Shown here one piece after another: positions 1 to 9,237 of a stretch of DNA of 64,000 nucleotides. Source of the stretch: Isoetes taiwanensis (Eukaryota; Streptophyta; Lycopodiopsida; Isoetales; Isoetaceae). The translations under genes were made by a program, and so were the position numbers. Positions within the stretch are counted from its first letter, which is position 1, and every line of letters starts with the position of its first letter. The stretch is from positions 124,001 to 188,000 of the forward strand of contig JAJEKV010000419.1 in NCBI GenBank assembly GCA_021234155.1, given 5' to 3'. Below the pieces are notes generated by a model. The model was not told the DNA's origin. It saw nothing but the letters and a program-made list of their open reading frames with translations, and searched no databases.

Positions 1-797
1 GTGTGCCTAGGAAGTTTAACATTTAGTACATGCATTAGGAAATATCAGCCTAGCTGCAAGTCAAGAACCATTCCAGGAGCTCACCTTCTTGCATCGTCTT
101 GTATAAAATACCTCAGAACCATTTCAGGAGCTCATTCCAGGGCTGCTGTTTAATTGCAACACAGGCTACAAACTTCGACCAACATCCTGCAAAAGCTACA
201 AAGGACTGAATAAATATATGCTCAATTTGGCTATGATAGATTTAAAACTTACAGGAATAGCTTTAGTTTACCACAGCGATCACCACATTAACCTCAAAAC
301 CTTGTAAAGCTTTGGGGCTTCTCCAAATGTGTGCAGGGGTTTAACTTCTGCAAGCAATCCTCCGACTATAGGTCTTCGCTTCTATGAAGGGTTTCGTGTA
401 GTTGGGATATTAGCCTCTGCCATTTTCAGTCTTAGGCTCTATAATGTAAGCTCTTATCCATTCAAAGCAAAATACCTTAGGACACCGGCTTTATAAAAAT
501 AAGAGCTGGATGGTGATGCAGCATCGTCCCTACTTACAGTAGGCGCCCTGCTTCAAGAATGCAACCACGAATGCGGCTATTTGGAACTAAGATAATGAAA
601 GAAATGGTTGGAGCCTTTGCATCATAGCCATAGACGCCGCCGCCGCGTCTCCGAATCGATTCAAGGTATTCAAGGGATCGGGAGGAAGCAACATCCGAAG
701 GTAAAATCTGGACCATCAAACTCACAGGTAAAATCTGGGCCGTCAGATCTAGGGCGACATACACAACAGACAAACACTAAAATTTTATTATATAGGA
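1..797 (-). mobile_element. Helitron 5' terminus (minus strand), remainder probably beyond the window
   Basis: Read on the minus strand from 797, the sequence starts A|TCCTATATAATAAAATTTTAG and about 45 bases later has CGCCCTAGATCTGACGG. The Helitron 5' ends at 28087 and 28144 have the same layout (TC, AT-rich start, TTTTAG), and 28087 also shares the CTAGATCTGACGG block. No hairpin plus CTRR 3' end is seen between 1 and 797, so the element probably runs off the left edge. A minus-strand open stretch at about 534-690 (ATGGCTATGATGCAAAGG start) could be a captured gene fragment but is not recognised. Confidence 0.4.
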
Positions 798-1552
798 TAA
801 GTTCAAGGCTATATAAGCTTCATAACATAATCAGAACACTCTCTATCTATAAGACTTTGTTCAGAGATGCCACGTCAGCACAAAAGCGCCATTTTCCTTG
901 AATCTTTTGTCTCATCTGATTCAAATAGTTTCTTGAAGAATTTCATCAAGAGCTTCAGTAATTGAATCGGATCTTAGATAGAATTCATTGCTGGCTTTGC
1001 AGAGGCCAAGCAATAAACAGATTCTCCTTGTTTTAGGCTTCATATAGATGGGAATTTCTTTGTAATTATGAAACAAGATCAGAAAATTACATGTGGTTTC
1101 CTTCAAGGTTCTTTCTCAGAACTCTGGGAGTATTTGTGCTAGGGAACCGCCCCCTTTGAGGGGTTTCCAGCCGGAAACCCCGAAAAGGGGGCGGCTCCCA
1201 GCCGTAATCCCCTGCTCCCCTGGAAATTCCGTGTACCATTTTTTTTCTCTCTCTCCTCTCTGTTTCGCGATGGCGGAGGTCCGGCGATGGCGGAGTCCGG
1301 CGATCTTGGCGTAGGTATTGGCGCTGGGCGCCATTTTTGCAGCAATGGTAAGCAGGGATGCCGGGGCGACCTTAGGGATGTTTTGTTCCTGATTTTTCAT
1401 TCTTTTTTTTTTCTTTCTAATCTTTTCTTCTTTCTTTTTTCAAGGATTTGGTTCTAGGTGAAGGCGCTGGATAGAAGTAAGGTAAATATTTAGTTTTATT
1501 TCTAGTTTTGATTCAATCTGTAAAGTTACTAATGTTTCTTCTGTTCTTTTAG
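798..1552. other. Noncoding stretch with a GC-rich hairpin
   Basis: No convincing gene is seen here. The part to 1140 is AT-rich. The centre holds the hairpin at 1142-1199, and 1225-1440 is pyrimidine-rich with poly-T runs. It lies upstream of the recombinase-like gene and may include its promoter and first leader exon; no TATA box can be assigned with confidence. Confidence 0.4.
1142..1199. repeat. 58-bp GC-rich inverted repeat (hairpin)
   Basis: The arms 1142-1168 (starts GGGAACCGCCCCCTTT) and 1173-1199 (ends GGGGGCGGCTCCC) are reverse complements with about three mismatches. The loop is the four bases AGCC. It is far more GC-rich than the surrounding sequence. It could be a foldback remnant or an RNA hairpin in the leader of the downstream gene; its function is unknown. 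Confidence 0.75.
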
Positions 1553-1889
1553 GTTCTGCTCCCGTTCTTGAGGTAGATACGCGAGTTTTCAGTTTTTGAC
1601 ACAACATTCTGGAGTTTCTGAGCAACATAGGCGAGTTTCCGACCAACATGCAAAAATTTGGAGTTTCGAGCAGAAGTAAGTTAAACATTTAGTTTTATTT
1701 CGATTTTTTATTCAATGGTTAAACTTAGTAATGTTTGTTCTGTTCTTGTAGGTTCTGCTCCCGTTCTTGAGGTAGATACGCGAGTTTTCAGTTTTTGAGA
1801 CAATATTCTGGAGTTTCTGAGCAAGATAGACGAGTTTTCAACCAACATACTCGAGTTTCTGAGGCAAAAATTTGGAGTTTCGAGCAGAA
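1553..1889 (+). repeat. Tandemly duplicated leader exon upstream of the recombinase-like gene
   Basis: Two copies, 1553-1675 and 1752-1889, are nearly identical and share GGTAGATACGCGAGTTTTCA. Each is preceded by a T-rich tract ending in AG (ctgttcttttAG, ctgttcttgtAG) and followed by GTAAGTTAAACATTTAGTT, so each looks like an exon with acceptor and donor. The second copy carries about 15 extra bases. Neither has an obvious reading frame, so they are best read as alternative or serial 5' UTR exons of the gene starting at 2036. Confidence 0.6.
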
Positions 1890-2035
1890 GTAAGTTAAAC
1901 ATTTAGTTCTGCTAGGTTCTGTTCTTTTAGGTTCTTTTAGGTTCTGTTTTCTGCAGGGGTTACGTTTCTATTTTTGTTTCTTAGATATATTATCTAACAA
2001 GTTTTTGCTGTTGCAGATTTGTTGCTCTTGCAGAA

Positions 2036-4295
2036 ATGGGGGAAGCAAGGTTTATTGAAGTGTTTTTAGTTCTTTATGTTGCTAGAGGGGTTTCTGATTC
2101 ATGTTGCAGTTTCTCGTTTACACTTGTCGAGGATCATCTGTTGGATGATAATGCTTTGGAAGAAGACGAGACTGCTGTTGCTGAGCATGTTATCAAGTCC
2201 ACAGATCCGTTAGAGGTAGAAAACCTGTTGAGGGATATAGAGAAGGAGCCATGGTTTAGTGAGGGTTTTGTGGATAAAGAAGTGGAGAAGGATACAAAAG
2301 AATACGCTGGTATTGATGTTGAGATGCTTAGAGATGTTGATACGGGGGGAAAGGACAAGTCTAAGAAGCAAACAAACTGGGCAAGGGCAAAGTTTGATGG
2401 ATGGAGGAGATTTGCTAAAAAAACTTCTGACTTACCTTTTCCAATTGACTTGAGTATTCCAATTGAGGACATACCTGATGATCAGCTGAACGAGATGCTT
2501 GTTCGATTTATGATACAAGTTAGGAAGAAAGATGGGAGCATGTTTCCTGCTGACAGGTAACTTTTTTTTATTTTTGTTTAAGTTCTGTTAGGGTTCTAAT
2601 GTTTCTGTATTTTTGTTGTAGTTTAAATTCTTTGCTGAAAGCAATAGGGAAGATTCTTAGGAAGAACCAGGAATCAAAGACGCCTCATGCAAAAGAACAA
2701 CTGGGTTTAATATCTTACGTGATCCTGCATATGTTAGGGCTAGGGCTGCCTTTGTTGCTGCAGCTGATAGGTCTAGGAAACTAGGAGTTGGCGTCAGCAG
2801 GAAAAAAGCACAGGCTATTCCATTTAATTCTGAAAAAGACCTGTTAGAAGACATAGACTTTCAGATAAACACTCCTAAGGGTCTTCAGAAACGTCTTTGT
2901 TTCTATCTTTGCACTAGGTTTGCAATTAGGGGTGCAAGTGAGTTGTATGAAGTGAAAGATGTGGATTTGACACTTGAGACTGATGGACTTTCCGAGTATG
3001 TGCTTTACAATGAAAGGACAAGTAAGACGTGGGGCACTACAGTGATGAAATTTGATCCAAGCCATTTTCATCCTCCAATTTGGAGTTTTGAAGAAAACTT
3101 TGTTCTGACATACAAACAGTATTTGAGGCATCTACCTCCAAAGGAAAATTCTGCGCCAAGACTTTTCTTCCTACAAGCAATTTCAAATTATAAATCTCAG
3201 GTCAGATTTCTCTATTGTTTAATTGTATTTATTTTATTTGGTAACTCTAATCAATTGTTTGTTGTGTTAGATTTGGTTTCAAAAGGGCAGGGTTGGGTGT
3301 AATAATATATCAAAGTGGATTCAGAATATGGGAGCAATCATTGATGTGGATATATCCAACAAGAGCGGTCGTGTGTCTACCGTAACACGAATGTCAATGG
3401 CTGGTATTCCGCCGGAAGTTGGAAAGCTTATTACAGGGCATCGCAGAACATAATCTTATCAGAAGTAAGTCAAATTTTTTGTTATGTTTATATTGAATTT
3501 ATAGTTTATTTGTTTTCACATGCTGGTTCTTGTCTAGGTATGATCGCAGTAAAGAAATTCAAGTTAATGCTGCCATGAGTATCAACAACAAACCATATAA
3601 TGATGATGGCAGCTTGCGTTTGTACTCTAACGTACTTCACGAGATGATCAAGAATAAAGAAAATATATTGCTTGGTTCACGTTCTGCAAAATGTTTGACT
3701 GACAAGCCTTCTGCCTCAGGTATTTATTGTTTATAGTTAGTGCTAGTAGGTTACTTGCAGGTTCCAGGTTTCTTTGGTGGTTGTTTTATTTTAGGTGTTG
3801 TCATGCAGGTTCTTCATCCGACCAGACTATTTTAATTGAAAAGCAATGCAATATTCTAGTTGTTTCTGGCATGATGGTGTACCTGTTAGTGAGCATCGTG
3901 TGGCATCATCAAGTGATGCAATGATCTGTGATCAACAGAATGTTGTATCTGATGTAAGTGGTAGAAGTAATCAAATTCAAGTTTCTGGAGTTGATGAGGA
4001 AGACAAGAATTTGGTAGATTACTGGGCTTTTGAAGAATTCCTGAAGTCAAATCCTCAGCTTCACAAATATTTTCCACCCACTGTTGAAGTCAAGAATGTT
4101 GGTAAGTTTAATTATATTGTGTATTATTTTTATTTATCTTTATTACACTATCTAATTACACTGTATTAAACTGCAGGTGGTCACTCCTTTGTTGGTGCAA
4201 CTTTTAATAACTGCACATTCATTCAAGTTCCAGATTCTAGTAATGTACCTTTAATGTTGGAGAGGGGAAACAGCGGTTCAAGTCTGCCTTCATGA
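2036..4295 (+). pseudogene. Crypton/DUF3504-type tyrosine recombinase-like gene, six exons, lightly broken
   Basis: Exons by GT-AG sites are 2036-2556, 2622-3200, 3271-3464, 3538-3719, 3809-4101 and 4177-4295. The protein follows the DUF3504 (QRICH1/ZMYM-like, Crypton-derived) tyrosine recombinase pattern in order: NWARAKFDGWRRFA, then RFMIQVRKKDGSMFPADSL, then the first catalytic-Arg region FAIRGASELYEVKDVDL, then NKSGRV in place of the usual NHSLR box, and ITGHRxx.SYQKYDR holding the last His/Arg and the Tyr. The C-terminus GATFNNCTF fits tails seen in this family. Lesions: a one-base frameshift near 2706, a TAA at 3451-3453 between GHR and SYQ, and a frame change near 3860. The start is the first ATG after an acceptor at 2033. 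Family assignment is from memory of motifs. It may be a recently dead mobile element or a decaying domesticated gene; no flanking repeats were identified. Confidence 0.7.
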
Positions 4296-4560
4296 TAACT
4301 GTTGTGTTGGGAATTTCTGTGATAAGTTCAAGTTCTTTGAACTTCTACTGGTAACTTGTGTTGCGAACTTCTATGATAAGTTCATGATCTCTTTTTTGTT
4401 TAATTTTGACGTGCAAACCTTCATGGAAAGTTGTATCTTGAAAACCTTCATGGAAAGTTGTAAACCTTCATGGAAATTTGTATCTTGAAGTGCAAACCTT
4501 GATGGAAACTGTATCTGAATTATTAAAATTTTAATGTTTTGTTGCACCTTGTTATGAAAA
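4296..4560. repeat. 3' flank with short imperfect repeats
   Basis: Downstream of the recombinase stop, 4405-4515 repeats a ~28-base unit containing CCTTCATGGAAAGTTGTATC three to four times with small changes. It probably lies in the 3' UTR. No gene is seen. Confidence 0.5.
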
Positions 4561-4623
4561 ATTTAATGTATTAATGTTTTTGTCTGTAGTGGCGACGCTG
4601 TAAGCGGCGCCGCCAGGAAACTT

Positions 4624-4881
4624 TTGCCTAAAAAATACCAAAAGAAACTTAGAGGAATTTCCAGGGGACAGGGGTTTATGATTTTCAAACAGATCTTTCC
4701 GGATCATCTGTTCAAACCTGAATATACCTTCACCCCCTGCTCGGAAGAATTTGAGTATGAAATCACAGATTCTTGGCTCCTTGAATTCATAGGAAAGAAA
4801 AATATTTCTCCAACAGCAATCTTTCATGCTTTTTGCAACTGGGCAGACAAAAAGATCTCGGTTAAGGTGTTCTCGGAATGA
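4624..4881 (+). CDS. Small open frame of unknown origin, 85 aa
   Basis: An uninterrupted frame begins MPKKYQKKLRGISRGQ and ends at TGA 4879-4881. It is basic at the start and has mixed hydrophobic and charged content like a real protein, but I recognise no domain. It lies just upstream of the pyrimidine-rich LINE leader, preceded by a GC-rich spot (AAGCGGCGCCGCC, 4603-4615). It may be a fragment of another element or part of the LINE leader. A chance frame is not excluded. Confidence 0.2.
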   Translation: MPKKYQKKLRGISRGQGFMIFKQIFPDHLFKPEYTFTPCSEEFEYEITDSWLLEFIGKKNISPTAIFHAFCNWADKKISVKVFSE

Positions 4882-5078
4882 TTTTTGGATTCAATAGCTC
4901 TGGTTCTTGTATTTTCTGGCATTAATTTGGTTTTTCTTCTCGATCTTTCTCTCATTTCCTTAAACTTCCTTTAATCTCCTTAATTTTCCTTCTTTCTTCC
5001 CTGATTGTCTTCTTTATTTTACTTTCTCTATCGATCTTGCTATCTCTTTCCTCTGAGCTCTGTTTTTTCCCTTTTTCA

Positions 5079-6194
5079 ATGGCTAACTTTACCAAAAATC
5101 CTAAAAATTCAAATATTCCTAAAAACCTAAGTGCCAACTCCCTCATTCTTCTTCACAAGTTCATGCTTCTTCCTTCAAACCAAAGAGGCGATCTACTCAA
5201 TCAGTTAAGCTCTTTTCACTCTAATCCTTCCAATGTGCTAAAATTTGGGGACTTTGCTGATTTAAATTTCCTTTCAAAAGAAATGCAATACTTTCCCACA
5301 GATGTTCCTCACTGGGACAATCTTTCTAAGGATCCGAGAGTGCCCATTCCTTATGGTGATCCAAGGCCTATTCAGGAAATTCATTCAGATCAGGACCTCA
5401 CCCAAGAGTTCTATAACCTGCAGTACCTGACTCGGCCAAATCTCCAGCTCTTTAAAGGTATTCATCTGAACAGTTCTTCCATAGCTTCCAAGATCGAATC
5501 CTTGTTTTCAACTGTTGTTATTATTTGTATTGATAAAGTTGGAGTTAATATTCAACACCTATGGGATCACCTTCTTAGATTACACAAAGGAATTGTTATC
5601 AACTCCATCTATTGGCTAAATTATCCCTACCTTTTAATGGAATGTGGGAATAGCAGAACTGCAAACTTCATGCTCAAATTGGGTCACTCAACCTTTAATA
5701 CCTTTCAAATTTCATTTATAAAGTGGAGTCCCTCTCTGCCTATTAGTGAATTTGGAAAATCCTTTTTTGCCTCTGTGAGTATGAATGACATGTCCCCTAT
5801 CTATTGGAATGAGGATTGTTTCTCAAAATTTTTTAACTCCATTGGATCCTATATCTTCTCTGAATTCTCCCCCTACAAGCCACCTAAATGCTATATCCAG
5901 CTTGACATTTCCAAACCCATTCCTACTTCCATCCCCCTGATTGACTTCTTTGGCAAACCTATGAATCTTCATCTGAGATGGGTAGGATTACCAAATTTTT
6001 GCCAGAATTGCAATACTAGACATTTCTATCACTTAGCTTGCAGCACTAAAGTGGTCAAAGGAGATTCAGAGGACCAGGTTCAAGAGAGTTCACCCAAAGG
6101 GATATTAAAAACATTAACAAGTCTGACAAGTCTTCAGGACAAAGGCAGACCAATGATTCTCAGAGAAATTTATCTGGTGCACGAGACTCCATGA
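5079..6194 (+). CDS. LINE ORF1, DUF4283-like gag protein
   Basis: A long intact frame (about 371 aa from ATG 5079; an in-frame ATG at 5037 lies in the pyrimidine-rich leader and is less likely). Plant L1 ORF1 proteins bind the element's RNA. The middle has the DUF4283-like core (about residues 130-270, including LMECGNSRTANFMLKLG and the later RWVGLP), followed by a short Cys/His cluster, CQNCNTRHFYHLAC, resembling the gag zinc knuckle. The His spacing differs from the canonical CX2CX4HX4C, so RNA binding through it is uncertain. The last codons overlap the next frame (ATGA at 6191), where a frameshift probably divides one original ORF. Confidence 0.7.
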   Translation: MANFTKNPKNSNIPKNLSANSLILLHKFMLLPSNQRGDLLNQLSSFHSNPSNVLKFGDFADLNFLSKEMQYFPTDVPHWDNLSKDPRVPIPYGDPRPIQEIHSDQDLTQEFYNLQYLTRPNLQLFKGIHLNSSSIASKIESLFSTVVIICIDKVGVNIQHLWDHLLRLHKGIVINSIYWLNYPYLLMECGNSRTANFMLKLGHSTFNTFQISFIKWSPSLPISEFGKSFFASVSMNDMSPIYWNEDCFSKFFNSIGSYIFSEFSPYKPPKCYIQLDISKPIPTSIPLIDFFGKPMNLHLRWVGLPNFCQNCNTRHFYHLACSTKVVKGDSEDQVQESSPKGILKTLTSLTSLQDKGRPMILREIYLVHETP

Positions 6195-7722
6195 GTCAAC
6201 AAAATCAATGTCAGAAATACAGCAAAATCAAAGATAATTTTCAACAATGGATTCCATATGCAAAAGTTAATGGTAGCAAGAGAAGAATTCTCAAAAAAAG
6301 AGAATTTAAAGAGAAGCATTTGGAACATAAAGAAAACATGACCAACAGCTCAATATCTCAGGGCTTGACAGTTTTTCACCTTGCACCTTCAACAATCAAG
6401 GTCCTTAACAAGGGTGCATTTTTCAAGAACAATAGCAACAAAGATTTAGCTATTGGAAAAAATGATTTAGACAGTCAACCTCAGAAGGTAGAAGTGACCA
6501 GCATTGAGCATAACAAATTAATGCTCAAAGGAAAGGCCCCTATTCATCATCAGCAATATGATTTACATAAAACATTAAAGGGCATTATGCTGGAAGCTCA
6601 AAAAGCAGCATCAGAAAGGCATAAAGGGATAAACATTCTTGACAATCCTACAAAAAATTGCAAATCAACCTTAGGGATCAAGATTTTCTCTCCAGTCCCA
6701 AAAGGTAAAGATGGCTCAAAGGTTAAAGAAGAGTCATTAATTATGGAAAACAAAGAAGTTGGTACAGATATTGCAGATAATGCAGAATCCCAAAGCAAGA
6801 TACAGTGCTCAAACAGTTTTGGAATTCTAGCTCAGTTAAACAATGACTTCTGTGCAGACAGTGTTGAGTCATTGACCCCTTTCAATACATTGGATTCCAC
6901 TTTGCCTACTTGTACACCGACCTTGAATCTTGATTCTTCCCCTTTTTCTCCATTAATAGACCTAACAGACACCCATGTATATCCTGCTAATCCTTTACAA
7001 CCTGAAAACTCCTGTTACAATGGTTCAATCTCCAGCCATATAGCTCAGCAGCTTGTAGAATTGCATGTGGAAATTGATGGACAAAGCATTCAAAATAGAA
7101 ATTTAGATCATCTGGCAGCAATAGATGACAGTGACACTTCAATGCAGAATAATGGGAATATACATAAAAAAGCTTAGGCTACTGGATCAAAAAATGGGAA
7201 ACAATGGAACAGAGTTAGAGTTAGGACAGGAAAATAATATGGCAAAATTTCTAGATACAGAAGGCAATTGTATCAAAGCACAGGATGTACCTTCAAGAAA
7301 CACAAATGAGGAGTTGGCAATTTCCAGGCAAGATCTAATCCCTCTTGATAATAATTTTAGTATCTACTGGTAAAAATTATGTTACAAGCCTAGAGCAAAG
7401 CCTTTGTTGTGAATCAAAATTTTGGAGTTGTTCTCACCAAAAAGACCAGGTAACTTCTGACACTGAGAACTCTGACAAAGAAAATGAGAATGATAATTGT
7501 CTCCAAATTAATGCTGATAATGAATCTTGGGGAGAATATACCTATCTATCATGTTCTTTATCTTCCAATCCCAAGACAAAAAGGGGGAGAAATAAAGCTA
7601 AGTCTAAAGTTAAGCATTCAAATAGAATTCTTAACATATTAGAAACCCCTGCCAACAACAGCAGGAAAAAAGTGAAAGAGAATTTAAAGGAATTGATCTC
7701 TTTTCGCCTTTTCTTCTATTGA
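6191..7722 (+). pseudogene. C-terminal part of LINE ORF1 / ORF1-ORF2 linker in three shifted frames
   Basis: Consecutive open frames 6191-7177, 7125-7373 and 7345-7722 each overlap the next by a few dozen bases, as expected when single-base indels break one ORF. The sequence is hydrophilic, rich in Lys, Asn, Ser and Asp, with no globular domain recognised. The last part has a basic cluster (KTKRGRNKAKSKVK) like the nucleic-acid-binding tails of plant LINE ORF1. It ends ten bases before the endonuclease start. Confidence 0.5.
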
Positions 7723-7732
7723 GTTTTAGCCT

Positions 7733-8166
7733 ATGAAGATCCTTTCCTGGAATTTAAGAGGGATCAAAGGTCCTTTAAAGAGAAGAAGAGCTATCTCTCA
7801 GATTAGAAAATATAATGATGATATAATTCTTTTGCAAGAATTGAGGCTTCCTAATTTTGAATGCTCAAATCTTGCTGATTGGATTGGCCCTGGCCAGTCT
7901 TCTATTTGGATTGAAGCTACAAACCCTCGGGTGGCCTTTGCATGATTTGGAAAAATCTAAATCACTCTCTTTTCTATAATAGCCCTTGTAAAAGGTGGGA
8001 GGCAGTTATCTTTAATTATTTAAACTCTCCTTTTGGAGTTGTCAATATTTATGCCCCCACCATTTCCAGGGATCAGATCATCCATCTCAATCCCTTCAGA
8101 CTAAACATTCTCTGTATGTTAAGAGACAAGGTAATATCCCTTTTAAGCTTAATTGCTCGATCTTAA
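7733..8166 (+). pseudogene. LINE endonuclease (Exo/endo/phosphatase fold), truncated
   Basis: The frame opens MKILSWNLRGIKGPLKRR, the plant L1 endonuclease N-terminus with its W-N-x-R-G motif, and has the catalytic Glu in DIILLQE. After a stop at 7943 another frame resumes with WEAVIFNYLN and VVNIYAPT, matching the central strand of the fold. The normal domain is about 230 residues. Only about 145 are recognisable here and the catalytic SDH end is missing, so a deletion removed the C-terminal third. This nuclease would nick target DNA for reverse transcription. Confidence 0.7.
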
Positions 8167-8832
8167 ATAATGAGAAGTTCTATGCTGATTTTATTGATTT
8201 TTATGACAATCTCCCAAGAGTCCAAGCTAATAACTCCATGAAGCCTTTTATTCTAATATAAAGGCTTCCAAATCTTGGATCAAGCAATGGTCCAAAAATC
8301 TTCATGAGCAGAGGAGAGAGAATAAAAGTAAGCTTCTGTTAGATATGAAAGATGTTAGATATAAATTTTGGGAAGTTATCAAATCTGATCTTACTCATTT
8401 GGTTAAAGGTTTTTGGCATACAAATCATCTGCACCCTGCCTTGTCTTCTGGATTTTTATTTCCCTCATTCCTAAAACTGATAACCTCGAGACTTTCAGTG
8501 ATTAAAGGCCTATATCCTTGACCAACACGACTTACAAGCTCTGTGCCAAAATCATAGCAAACAGAATTAAAGGTTATCTTCAAAAAAATATCAGTTTGCA
8601 TCAATCTGCTTTCTTGCCAAACAGATATATACTTGACAATTATATTGCTGCTATGGAGAGCATGCATTGGGCTAGAATCTCCAATCAAAATTGTGTTCTT
8701 CTGAAGCTAGATTTCTCTAAGGCCTTTGACACCGTAAGATGAGACTTCTTAATTCTTGCTCTTCAAAAATTGGCTTTCCTTCAAAATTAATTGACTTGAT
8801 CATGGGTCGTAACTTAAGATCTCAGTCTTCGA
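8167..8832 (+). pseudogene. LINE reverse transcriptase, N-terminal half (fingers and motif A)
   Basis: After a degenerate linker (QWSKNLHEQRRENKSK region near 8285-8330), the reverse transcriptase begins with IPKTDNL and YRPISLTNTTYKL equivalents. It continues with AKIIANRI, QSAFLPNR and motif A KLDFSKAFDTV (about 8704-8736, first catalytic Asp). A TGA follows DTVR, and a frameshift near 8778 leads to SKLIDLIM and RSQSSII. The frame is interrupted at 8838 by the TIR transposon and resumes at 15658. Confidence 0.8.
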
Positions 8833-8838
8833 TTATAA
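8833..8838. repeat. Left target-site duplication TTATAA of the 6.8 kb transposon
   Basis: TTATAA here is repeated at 15652-15657. Joining the LINE at one copy gives ...TCG ATT ATA ATC AAT GGC, i.e. SSIIINGSPS, exactly the expected plant LINE wording before motif B. The duplication may be 8 bp (TTATAAAA left, TTATAATC right) if two bases have since mutated. Confidence 0.75.
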
Positions 8839-8840
8839 AA

Positions 8841-8863
8841 CACGATTGCAAATTAAACGGGAG
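8841..8863 (+). repeat. Left terminal inverted repeat
   Basis: It reads CACGATTGCAAATTAAACGG then GAG. It matches the reverse complement of 15629-15651 at 20 of 23 positions. Two A residues separate it from the TTATAA duplication. Confidence 0.8.
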
Positions 8864-8882
8864 TGTTGCATCACTCCCGTTT
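8855..8882. repeat. Perfect 11-bp stem hairpin overlapping the left TIR
   Basis: AAACGGGAGTG (8855-8865), loop TTGCAT, then CACTCCCGTTT (8872-8882). The right end lacks the partner arm, so this hairpin belongs to the left end only and may be an asymmetric transposase or end-recognition site. Confidence 0.75.
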
Positions 8883-9237
8883 CAAAGATTCCCTTAAAAA
8901 AAACACCAGGATTTACAAAATGATCATTTTCAAAAGAAGTTGGGGATTTCAAGTGAAACAAAATATTTTATCGTGCATTTTGGGCTCTTTTGAAGTGATG
9001 ATCTTGCATTTGTAGAAAAGAGCACTTGGAAATGGCAAAATTTCAGACATTAATACACCAGAAATATTACTATGAATTCGAGGACGTCAAAAAAACGCAA
9101 AAAATAAATAAAAAAAATTTATTAATTTCTTTCAGTACATCAAATATGGCATAAATTTATAGCCAGTAGTAAATAATTTAGAAAAAACTAACTCAGAGGT
9201 CTAAATCGAAGTCCTCAGTGTGTGGTTTGCTCTTTCG

